Shown: piece by piece, positions 42,616-50,374 of the stretch
Numbering within the stretch: the first letter of the stretch is position 1
How the letters are laid out: every line of letters begins with the position of its first letter
Source of the DNA: Chryseobacterium rhizoplanae
GTDB taxonomy: Bacteria; Bacteroidota; Bacteroidia; Flavobacteriales; Weeksellaceae
DNA: 64,000 nt
NCBI RefSeq assembly: GCF_900182655.1
Contig: NZ_FXTC01000002.1
Span: forward strand, 663,752 to 727,751
Direction: 5' to 3'
Notes under the pieces: generated by a model
Seen by the model: the letters and a program-made list of their open reading frames with translations, nothing else
What the model was told of the DNA's origin: nothing
Database searches by the model: none
Translations under genes and position numbers: made by a program

Positions 42616-43476
42616 ATGTCCAAGAGAAAACTACTAATTCATGAAGTATTCAAGAAAGCAGAGAAAGACTTTCCCAACAAGAGTACGAAGAGTGGTTGGG
42701 CTTCTGAACTTTCTGATTATTTTGAGAATGCCTGGAATTTTATCATTCACGAAAGAACTTTCACGAGATATTATAATGCATGTATACGGGACGACAAAGA
42801 TCCGGATATAAAAGATAAAGAAATTCTTGATAAACTGAGCCAATATATTGGGTGTAAAGATTTTTTGGACTTTTCCAGAACCTTTGTTAAGGAGGAAGAG
42901 GATACCAATAAAACAACCATTAAAATTACTGTTGATGAGGATGAAGAATCTTTGTCTGAAAAGTTTTCGAAATTAAATATCAACATTACCAATGAACAAC
43001 ATTTTAAAATGCCCGACTTTATCAAGCAAAACGGTCTGGGTATTTTAGAAATAGCTTTTCTCTTGTGTCTTGTTACGGGAAATGTTCTTTTTTCCGGGAG
43101 TAAGAAGGTAAATGGAAATTATTCATCTCCTTTGAGCTTTATGCCAACAATTACCCCGATGGAGGAGAAAAAGTATATGTATTGGAATGGGGAAAGATAT
43201 ATTGGAACAGACAGCAGCTATATCAGTCCCGGAATTAATGTTGTGGCCATGAATTCTCATAAACTTAAACACTTCAAGAGAATCATGAGAAAGGATACCT
43301 TGGCAGATGTGAATGCTCTTGGAAAGATCTGGTATTCAAAATATAATAATGGAGTTGAATTCTTTACAGATGATGGAATTGATCCTGATAATGGGAGGGA
43401 ATTGAGAAAGGTAACCTCGCTTATTATTTATAAATATGCAGGTAAGCATAAAGACTCTATAGAAATAGAAGAGTAG
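42616..43476 (+). CDS. 286-aa single-pass membrane protein of unknown function
   Basis: An N-terminal helical domain (about 1-95; FKKAEKDFPNKSTKSGWASE) is followed by an acidic linker, one TM helix (about 141-160; GILEIAFLLCLVTGNVLFSG) and an extracytoplasmic domain with YMYWNGERYIGTDSSY and ALGKIWYSKYNNGVEFFTDD. The type II-like topology places the N-domain in the cytoplasm. The N-domain could be DNA- or protein-binding; no family recognised. It is divergent from the kinase side and controlled by palindrome copy C plus the TGGACA array. Confidence 0.8.
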   Translation: MSKRKLLIHEVFKKAEKDFPNKSTKSGWASELSDYFENAWNFIIHERTFTRYYNACIRDDKDPDIKDKEILDKLSQYIGCKDFLDFSRTFVKEEEDTNKTTIKITVDEDEESLSEKFSKLNINITNEQHFKMPDFIKQNGLGILEIAFLLCLVTGNVLFSGSKKVNGNYSSPLSFMPTITPMEEKKYMYWNGERYIGTDSSYISPGINVVAMNSHKLKHFKRIMRKDTLADVNALGKIWYSKYNNGVEFFTDDGIDPDNGRELRKVTSLIIYKYAGKHKDSIEIEE

Positions 43477-43510
43477 TTCATTGTTTTTTGAAAGTTTTTA
43501 TATTAATTTC

Positions 43511-43540
43511 ATAAAAAAAGCGAAGATTTCTCTTCGCTCT
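43511..43540. terminator. Bidirectional terminator between the 286-aa gene and msrA
   Basis: AGCGAAGA (43519-43526) pairs with TCTTCGCT (43531-43538) with a TTTC loop. The minus-strand tail is T7, serving msrA; the plus-strand tail CTGTTTTA is weaker. Confidence 0.85.
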
Positions 43541-43543
43541 GTT

Positions 43544-44098
43544 TTATTCCGCGTTCAGCATTCCCAGTTCTCCGTAATGTTTTTTGAACTTTTGTATTTT
43601 AGGACCAACAACAGCACTGCAATAAGGTTGTGTAGGGTTCTCATTATAATATCCCTGATGATATTGTTCTGCAGGCCAGAATTTGTCGAACTGAGTCAGC
43701 TCTGTTACATAAGTACCGGTCCATCTTCCTGATTCCTGAGATACTTTGATGGCTTCTTCAGCTTTTGCCTTCTCAGCAGCATCTTTATAGTAAATAACAG
43801 AACGGTATTGAGTTCCGATATCATTTCCCTGTCTGTTTAATTGGGTAGGATCATGAAGGAAGAAAAATACATCCATCAGCTGTTCATAAGAAATAACCGC
43901 CGGATCATAAGTGATCTGTACCACTTCTGCATGTCCTGTTTCACCGGTACAGACTTCCTGATAGGTCGGATTGTCTTTATGTCCTCCGGAATATCCTGAA
44001 ATAGCAGATTTTACCCCTTTAAGCATATTGAAACAGCTTTCCACACACCAGAAACATCCACCACCGAAAGTAATCTGTTCTAAATTATTATTGTCCAT
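43544..44098 (-). CDS. msrA: Peptide-methionine (S)-S-oxide reductase MsrA
   Basis: The 184-residue enzyme repairs oxidised methionine. The catalytic Cys lies in GGGCFWCVES (about 12-21), followed by the family motifs SGYSGGHKDNPTYQEVCTG and TGHAEVVQITYDP. A second Cys near the C-terminus (QPYCSAVVGPK) is the probable recycling residue. Single gene with its own -7 element and terminator. The methionine-R reductase MsrB is not fused. Confidence 0.96.
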   Translation of the reverse strand: MDNNNLEQITFGGGCFWCVESCFNMLKGVKSAISGYSGGHKDNPTYQEVCTGETGHAEVVQITYDPAVISYEQLMDVFFFLHDPTQLNRQGNDIGTQYRSVIYYKDAAEKAKAEEAIKVSQESGRWTGTYVTELTQFDKFWPAEQYHQGYYNENPTQPYCSAVVGPKIQKFKKHYGELGMLNAE

Positions 44099-44151
44099 TG
44101 TTGGTAATTATATTGTTTTATTTTCTCTTCCTTTGTCCGGAAAAAGCTTAT

Positions 44152-44159
44152 CAAAAATA
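44152..44159 (-). promoter_or_regulatory. Putative -7 element (TATTTTTG) of msrA
   Basis: Minus-strand TATTTTTG, 53 bp before the ATG; no TTG at -33. Confidence 0.45.
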
Positions 44160-44292
44160 GGAAAAACTTTTTCATTTGAACATGATTTTGCCGCTTAAAC
44201 TCAAATTACAATGATAGATGTGACAAATGATTTTAAAGGGGATTATTAACCATTTTATGAATACATATAGGATAAAACCAAAGAGATAATCT

Positions 44293-44655
44293 CCGAAATA
44301 TTTTAAAGAGGTTAGTATTAGCAATGTCATGCTGAGCGGAGTCGAAGCATTTCAATTAAGCTGAATTTTAAACACAAATAGCACTAATGTTTTCACAAAT
44401 AAACACAAGAAAATATAACCCGATCATCAGCGAAAATCTGTGAGAAAATAGAGCAATACAAAATGTGAAAAGCAGATATCTGGGATATTTTAAAAACAGC
44501 TGGTATTAGCAATGTCATGCTGAGCATAGTCGAAGCATCTTCATTAAGCTAATTTATATTCTCGTATTTTAAACACGAATAGCACAAATGTTTTCACAAA
44601 TAAGCACAAGGAAAATAAAATCCTCTGTGAAAATCTGCGTAATCTGTGGGAAAAA
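44293..44655. repeat. Two degenerate tandem copies of an approximately 190-bp composite repeat
   Basis: The gap between msrA and the ROK gene carries two copies of the same series of words: a TATTTTAAA lead-in, GTATTAGCAATGTCATGCTG, GTCGAAGCAT, AATTAAGCT, AAACAC(A/G)AATAGCAC, ATGTTTTCACAAATAA(A/G)CACA and AAAATCTG. Copy 1 begins near 44293 and copy 2 near 44480. Copy 2 continues into AATCTGCGTAATCTGTGGG. The core words match the dispersed family at 21509-21826 and 63349. No gene is seen here. Confidence 0.7.
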
Positions 44656-44659
44656 CAAA

Positions 44660-44680
44660 AGCACCCTAAAAAAGGATGCT
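44660..44680 (-). terminator. Intrinsic terminator of the ROK kinase gene
   Basis: AGCACCCT (44660-44667) pairs with AGGATGCT (44673-44680), with one G-T pair; the minus-strand tail is TTTTGTTTTT. Confidence 0.75.
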
Positions 44681-44705
44681 CTATATTATTAAAAAAGATT
44701 TCAGT

Positions 44706-45674
44706 TTATTTTTCCCAAACCAAAGCACTTGCTCCAAGGATGGCTGCATCTGCTTCGTCAAGCTCACTGAATACCAGTTTTACTTTATTTCTAAAGATAG
44801 GAAGAAGGTTTCTTTCCATATGAAGCTTAGCAGGCTTTAAAATAAAATCTCCTGCTTTGATCACTCCACCGAATAAAAGAATGGCTTCCGGGGAAGAGAA
44901 CATCACAAAATTAGCCAATGCCTCACCCAGTTTCTGACCTGTATATCTGAAAACCTCAATAGCAATTGGGTCTTCTTTCATCGCACACTCGTATACAGTT
45001 TTAGAATTGATTGCATCTTCAGGATACTGGTTCAGCATTGATTCCGGGAACTCAGCTCTCATTTTCTTTGCGGTAATGGTAATTCCTGTAGCAGAAGCAT
45101 AGGCCTCAAGGCTCCCTTCAGAACCCGTACTCCAGTGTTTTCTACCACCTGGTTTTACAATGGTATGTCCCAATTCTCCGGCGAACCCATCATGTCCGTA
45201 AATTAAGCTTCCATTGGCAATGATTCCGCTTCCGACTCCTGTTCCCAGTGTAATCATGATGAAATCTTTCATTCCTCTGGCTGCTCCGAAAAGCATTTCT
45301 CCAAGGGCAGCAGCATTCGCATCATTGGTTACTGTACAAGGAAGCCCGAATTTTGCTGTCATCAGCTCAGCAAAAGGAATTACTCCTTTCCATGGAAGGT
45401 TGGGAGCTAATTCTATGGTTCCTTTATAGTAATTTGCATTAGGAGCTCCTACTCCGATTCCGTCAAAATGTGCTTCAGTACCATATTTTTCCATCATTGG
45501 ACGAACATGTTCATATAAAGCATCGATGAAATCCTCAACTTTGTCATAAGCATCGGTTCTCAGGTTTCCTTTATCCAGAACTTCTCCACGGTGGTTTACG
45601 ATTCCGAATTTAGTATTGGTTCCGCCGATGTCAACTCCAAGGGCAACTTGTTTTGATAAATCTATTAATGACAT
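44706..45674 (-). CDS. ROK-family sugar kinase (probable glucokinase) lacking zinc cysteines
   Basis: The 322-residue protein has the phosphate-binding motif ALGVDIGGTNTKFGIV, the catalytic Asp118 in TNDANAAALGE, TLGTGVGSGIIANG and GELGHTIV. In most ROK proteins a zinc site CxCGxxGCxE follows; here the aligned segment is WSTGSEGSLE (181-190), so all three Cys are replaced while Gly and Glu positions remain. The ATP and sugar sites look intact, so it is probably active, with a zinc-free fold. Glucokinase is the commonest role in this subgroup; substrate not proved. Confidence 0.9.
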   Translation of the reverse strand: MSLIDLSKQVALGVDIGGTNTKFGIVNHRGEVLDKGNLRTDAYDKVEDFIDALYEHVRPMMEKYGTEAHFDGIGVGAPNANYYKGTIELAPNLPWKGVIPFAELMTAKFGLPCTVTNDANAAALGEMLFGAARGMKDFIMITLGTGVGSGIIANGSLIYGHDGFAGELGHTIVKPGGRKHWSTGSEGSLEAYASATGITITAKKMRAEFPESMLNQYPEDAINSKTVYECAMKEDPIAIEVFRYTGQKLGEALANFVMFSSPEAILLFGGVIKAGDFILKPAKLHMERNLLPIFRNKVKLVFSELDEADAAILGASALVWEK

Positions 45675-45753
45675 TTCTATTATTAAATTCTAGGGGCTAA
45701 AATTATAAAAAAGATTGTATTAATGGATTATTAACTGGGTTTTATTTAATATG

Positions 45754-46965
45754 TTAAGCTGTTTTTAACGGTTTTTTCTTTTTTCTCCCCCACCAGATCA
45801 TGAATCCGGTTACCGGAAGAGAGGCGCAGATAAGACTTACAATAAAGGCAATGATCTTGGTAGGAAGGCCTAAAATAGCACCTACGTGAATGTCATAATT
45901 GGCGCTCACAGCCTTTTCCCCAAAGTTTTTATCCTTCGGATCATGGGTGTGCAGCAATTCTCCTGAGTTTTCATCAAAGATTAAGCTGCTGCTTTTATGG
46001 TAAGAATAAGAAAGATGTTTCACATACACTTCAAAGTTGGGGTGTTCATGATCATCCATGTGCGGGTGTCCTAAATCTATAGCAAAACCATAGGAATCAG
46101 GATATTTTGTCTGTACGGTATTGATGATTTTATCCAGCGTACCTTCTGTTCTCAGCTCAACAGGGGCTTTTGTCTTGATATGGGAAAAGTCCGGATACTT
46201 TGTTTCTCCTCCTGAAAATATCACGTAGATCATCGCCTGAACGACAAAAAATGCATAGAAAAGTCCTGTAATAGAAAAGATCAAAGCAAAAATAGAAGCA
46301 TAAAAACCTAATACATTATGAAGGTCATAGTTCTTTCTTTTCCAGCTTTTGATATTTTTCCATTTGAAGGCAAAACGCTGTTTTCTTGCTGCTTTGTTCT
46401 TGGGCCACCACAGAATAATCCCGGAGATCAGCATAATGATAAAAATAATCACAGGAATTCCTACGACATACGTTCCCCAATCCTGTTTCAGAAGGTAGCT
46501 CCAGTGGATCATTTTTACGATATTGAAAAATCCGTTTTTTTCATCATAAACTCTCAATACTTTCCCGGTGTATGGGTTTACATAAGCTTGTTTATAAATA
46601 GGAAATTCATCAAAATAGTTCCAGGCATCCGTATTATGTTCATACCAGAAGAACATATAGGACATCTTTTTGTCAATAGGAACATTCACCCAGTGGATCG
46701 GATATTTTTCTTTTACCTGTTCTGCCACAGCTTTTTCCATTACTCTGATAGGAAGTACCTGTTTCTGTTCAATATTCTGCTCCTGATGGTAGATGACATC
46801 TTTCCGGGTGATGTTTTCCACCTCATCCTTAAAAACGTACAATGCTCCGGTGATAGAAATGATAAAGATCAGAAAACCTATTCCCAATCCAAACCAAAGG
46901 TGCAGCTTGGCAGACCACTTCTTAAAGAATCCCGGTTTCTTTTTATGATGATGATTTTTCTTCAT
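45754..46965 (-). CDS. PepSY-associated TM protein, copy 2
   Basis: With the ATG at 46963-46965 the protein has 403 residues beginning MKKNHHHKKKPGFFKKW. There are four TM helices: near 20-45, two in the middle flanking IILWWPKNK, and one at the C-terminus (PVTGFMIWWGRKKK). PepSY-type periplasmic regions lie between. Such proteins are linked to TonB receptors and are thought to reduce iron-siderophore or haem in the periplasm. It is last in the TonB/PepSY cluster and a clear paralogue of the gene at 49130-50332. Confidence 0.9.
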   Translation of the reverse strand: MKKNHHHKKKPGFFKKWSAKLHLWFGLGIGFLIFIISITGALYVFKDEVENITRKDVIYHQEQNIEQKQVLPIRVMEKAVAEQVKEKYPIHWVNVPIDKKMSYMFFWYEHNTDAWNYFDEFPIYKQAYVNPYTGKVLRVYDEKNGFFNIVKMIHWSYLLKQDWGTYVVGIPVIIFIIMLISGIILWWPKNKAARKQRFAFKWKNIKSWKRKNYDLHNVLGFYASIFALIFSITGLFYAFFVVQAMIYVIFSGGETKYPDFSHIKTKAPVELRTEGTLDKIINTVQTKYPDSYGFAIDLGHPHMDDHEHPNFEVYVKHLSYSYHKSSSLIFDENSGELLHTHDPKDKNFGEKAVSANYDIHVGAILGLPTKIIAFIVSLICASLPVTGFMIWWGRKKKKPLKTA

Positions 46966-47015
46966 ATGCAGCCAAAAGTAAAGCAAAGAGATGTTTTGCT
47001 TTTTATTTATATTAA

Positions 47016-49130
47016 TTAAAATTTATATTCGATCATGAAGGTTCCCCTTAACCCAAGAGCATTAGTGAAATCACTGTCTCTTGCTGTCCACCATGAAATG
47101 GCAGGCTGATAAACTTTGTTGAAAAGATTTTCAACCCCTAATGATACCCTCCAGTTGTTGTTTACTTCATAGCTTGATTTGAAATTGAAAACAGTATACT
47201 CAGGAACATATCCTTCTCCATAGGCATATAATCCTGTTTTTGCATTAGGCTCAAATCTGTTTTGCTGGAAAGAATGAAGCATATCTAAACCAATTGATAA
47301 TGCAGGAACAGGTCTTGCCTGTATATAAGCCAGAACTTTAGGTGCAGAAATTCTGCTGTTATTGATTTTTGCTGAATAATCACCATCATCTTTTACAGAA
47401 GTAATACCTTCCATCCAGCTGTAGCTTCCTCCAAACTGAATCCATTTTACAGGAGTAAAGTGTAAAAATCCTTCCACCCCATATACAATTTCAGGAGACC
47501 TCTGAATCATCAGGGATCTGTCCGGGCTTTGTACAAATGATGCTCCTAGTTTGGATGTACTCACATAAGAAGTCAGTTCATAATTAAGCCAGCTGGAAAG
47601 CTGTCCCGTAGCTCCTAATTCGTAATTATTAACGATAATTGGTTTCGTTTCCAGGTTTTTAATCGTTTCAGAAGTTGAGGTTCTCAGGATTCTTCCTAAT
47701 TCATTGATAGAGTAGGCCTGTGAGAAGCTTCCGAAAAGGTTGATATAAGGTTCAATATTATAACGCACACCGATATTTCCTACCAAAGCATTATAGCTCA
47801 GTTTTCCGCCGGCTACAGGAATACTTTTGGTGAAAGTTCCGTCACTTTTAAGGGTTGAAAGCGTATTGAAGTCATCTACATTCACTTTGATATTTTCGTA
47901 GCGGAACCCTCCTTTGATCGTAAATTTTTTGAAAAGATCAATTTTTGCCAATACAAAAGGAGCTATATTGGTCATGCTCATATTGGGTGTCCAGAAACGT
48001 CCGTCTTCCAGTTTCTGCACGGTCTGATCGTTCAGGATGTCAGCTCCGTAGATGATTTCTCCTTGTGAATTAGGGGAGTTCCATAGTTGGGTATCCAAAT
48101 TGATTCTTGCGCCTTTTTTCTGGGAAATAACATTGGACTGGCCACCATTGAAGAATGTGTCGCTGTATCCGTAAACGGTTTTAAAATCCTGATAATAAAG
48201 ATTAATATTTAAAGAAGTTCCTGCAAACAGGTTCTTATTGTCATAACTCACTCTGATATTATGGTTTTTCGGAGTTCCCTGAGGCGTTGTTTCCAATCCT
48301 TTTCCAATTCCTTCACCAATGGTAGGAGTAATGCCATATTTTCCTGTTTTTAATCCTACATTCAGGTCTGATCTTGAAGAATAACCAATGTATGAAGCTT
48401 CAACTCTTTGGTTTTCGTTGATATCATAACCAATTTTAAGCAAACCGTTGTAGTTGTCCATCTTGGCAATGCTGTAGGTAGGGCTGATTAAAATACCATC
48501 TCCATCTTTTGTATATCCCGTTCTTTCATAGGCTAATGAAAGGGTATAGTCAAATTTATTGATCTTTCCGGATAAAAGCTGGCTGGCTCTTACTCCTAAA
48601 GTACCTCCGTATGGCTGTCCTGTAAGACCAATCTGTGAAACTCCGGAGATTTTTTTATCTGTTTTGCTTCTTTTCGTAATATAATTGATGATTCCTCCAT
48701 CTGCACCATTCCCATAGATGGAAGAAGCTCCTTTGATCACTTCAATTCTTTCGATCGCTGAAGGATCAATAGTCCTTAAATCCCTTGCTCCGTTACGAAG
48801 TGGAGTAGACTGTGGAATCCCATCAATCAAAACCAAAACCTGGCGCCCTCTCAATGTCTGTCCCGAATTGGAAGTCTGCCCTGAATTGGTTCCTAAGCTG
48901 GGAACCGTATATTGTAAAATGCTCGTAATATCAGAATTTACTGTAAGCTGAGACTGAATCTGTTTCTCTCCCACAATAGTGATGGAGCTTGGAACTTCTT
49001 TTATGTTTTCCTTTTTCCTGGAGGCAGTCATTACAACCTCGTCTACATTTTTAGTTTGTAGGGTATCTTTTACCTGAGCAAAAACGGTAGTAGTTCCCAG
49101 ACAGGCAGCTGATAAAAGCGCTTTTTTCAT
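47016..49130 (-). CDS. TonB-dependent receptor, siderophore/iron type
   Basis: The ATG at 49128-49130 gives 704 residues with a signal peptide (MKKALLSAACLGTTTVFAQ). A TonB box-like VDEVVMTASRKKENIK is followed by a plug with SSITIVGEKQI, the LIDGIPQSTPLRNG region and IERIEVIKGASSIYGNGADG, then the 22-strand-type barrel ending LRGTFMIEYKF. It lacks the CarboxypepD_reg domain seen in the receptor at 1-1688. Its start overlaps the stop of the upstream PepSY gene (TAATG), so the two are translationally coupled. Confidence 0.95.
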   Translation of the reverse strand: MKKALLSAACLGTTTVFAQVKDTLQTKNVDEVVMTASRKKENIKEVPSSITIVGEKQIQSQLTVNSDITSILQYTVPSLGTNSGQTSNSGQTLRGRQVLVLIDGIPQSTPLRNGARDLRTIDPSAIERIEVIKGASSIYGNGADGGIINYITKRSKTDKKISGVSQIGLTGQPYGGTLGVRASQLLSGKINKFDYTLSLAYERTGYTKDGDGILISPTYSIAKMDNYNGLLKIGYDINENQRVEASYIGYSSRSDLNVGLKTGKYGITPTIGEGIGKGLETTPQGTPKNHNIRVSYDNKNLFAGTSLNINLYYQDFKTVYGYSDTFFNGGQSNVISQKKGARINLDTQLWNSPNSQGEIIYGADILNDQTVQKLEDGRFWTPNMSMTNIAPFVLAKIDLFKKFTIKGGFRYENIKVNVDDFNTLSTLKSDGTFTKSIPVAGGKLSYNALVGNIGVRYNIEPYINLFGSFSQAYSINELGRILRTSTSETIKNLETKPIIVNNYELGATGQLSSWLNYELTSYVSTSKLGASFVQSPDRSLMIQRSPEIVYGVEGFLHFTPVKWIQFGGSYSWMEGITSVKDDGDYSAKINNSRISAPKVLAYIQARPVPALSIGLDMLHSFQQNRFEPNAKTGLYAYGEGYVPEYTVFNFKSSYEVNNNWRVSLGVENLFNKVYQPAISWWTARDSDFTNALGLRGTFMIEYKF

Positions 49131-50332
49131 TATATTTTCTTTCCTTTTTTCTTTCTTTTTCCCCACCAAACCAGGAATCCTGTTACTGGGAGTGATGTAC
49201 ACGTGAGTCCGGCAATAAACCAGATGATTTTTCCAAACAGACCGAAGTAAGATCCTGTGTGAACATCATAATTGGCGTTGGCATATTTTTCGGCGTTGCT
49301 CAGCTTTTGATGAGGTTTGTTGGCTAATAGCTTTCCTGAGTATTTATCGAATGTCAGAAGATTTCTTTCGCTGAATCTTCCGTCTTGTCCATAGATGGTA
49401 ACAGGAAGGTTTTTCAGTTCCTTTCCTTTTTTATTCTTTCCGTTTAAATTGATTCTGAAACTGGATGAGCCTGCATACAATTTTTCGGTCTGCGCTGCGG
49501 CAAGATCAAAGACAGCTTCATTTTTTACCATCAGTGAATCCGGAGACTTGATTTCTTTTTCTTTTGGAGCTTCCCAATAACCGGATATCGCAAGGTTAAA
49601 GGTATTTTTCACATATGGATAAGCAAAATAAATTCCCGTAACACTCATTATTAAGGCAATGAATGAGGCATAGAACCCTAATACATTGTGAAGATCATAG
49701 TTTTTACTTTTCCAGTTTTTTACATTTTCCCAATTGAACCAAAAACGCCCTTTTCTGGCATTTTTATTTTTGGGCCACCATAAGATGATTCCCGTAACCA
49801 GCATTATGATAAAGAGAACGGTCGGGATTCCTACGGTATATGGTCCCCATTCAGAATTGAGCAGAAGTCCCCAATGGATATACTTCAGAATATTAAATAC
49901 ATCATACTTTTCATCATACACTGCCATGATTTCTCCGGTGTACTGATTTACATATACCTGTTTGTTGATGAGAACCTGTTGAAAATAATTCCAGCCCTTT
50001 TTACTTTTTTCATAATAAAGAAATCGGTAGGATTTGCTTTTGTCTAAAGGGATTTCTACTGAGCTTAACGGATGTTTTTCGTTGAGTTCCAGTGATACTT
50101 TTTCACGAAGCAAATTGAGCGATAATGCCTTCTTTCCGAGATCTTCTGTTTTTACATAAATGGCTTCCTTGCGCAGACTGTTTTGTACTTCATCCTTAAA
50201 AATATATAAAGTCCCCGATAGAGAGACTATAAATACAATGATGCCGACAGACAGACCAAACCACAGATGGAGTTTGGCAGACCATTTTTTTGTTGGCGAA
50301 ACTTTCTTTTTATGGTGATGTTTTTTTCTCAT
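49130..50332 (-). CDS. PepSY-associated TM protein, copy 1
   Basis: The 400-residue paralogue of the protein at 45754 starts MRKKHHHKKKVSPTKKW and shares KLHLWFGLSVGIIVFIVSLSG, IILWWPKNKNARKGRFWFNW and PVTGFLVWWGKRKKK. Four TM helices with two PepSY-like periplasmic segments. It lies between two TonB receptor genes. Its stop overlaps the start of the second receptor by one base and its start is 42 bp after the first receptor. Confidence 0.9.
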   Translation of the reverse strand: MRKKHHHKKKVSPTKKWSAKLHLWFGLSVGIIVFIVSLSGTLYIFKDEVQNSLRKEAIYVKTEDLGKKALSLNLLREKVSLELNEKHPLSSVEIPLDKSKSYRFLYYEKSKKGWNYFQQVLINKQVYVNQYTGEIMAVYDEKYDVFNILKYIHWGLLLNSEWGPYTVGIPTVLFIIMLVTGIILWWPKNKNARKGRFWFNWENVKNWKSKNYDLHNVLGFYASFIALIMSVTGIYFAYPYVKNTFNLAISGYWEAPKEKEIKSPDSLMVKNEAVFDLAAAQTEKLYAGSSSFRINLNGKNKKGKELKNLPVTIYGQDGRFSERNLLTFDKYSGKLLANKPHQKLSNAEKYANANYDVHTGSYFGLFGKIIWFIAGLTCTSLPVTGFLVWWGKRKKKGKKI

Positions 50333-50374
50333 AGCAAAAAGTTAACCCCACGAGGGGTTAACCTTTGATTTTTT

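Noticed and set aside
42420..42623. 67-codon minus-strand frame over the TGGACA array
   Set aside because: It covers three regulatory elements and has no start context or similarity.
46318..47019. Long 233-codon plus-strand reading frame opposite the PepSY gene
   Set aside because: It is fully antisense to a well-recognised gene, has His/Phe-rich content typical of reversed TM-protein codons, and no promoter or family match.
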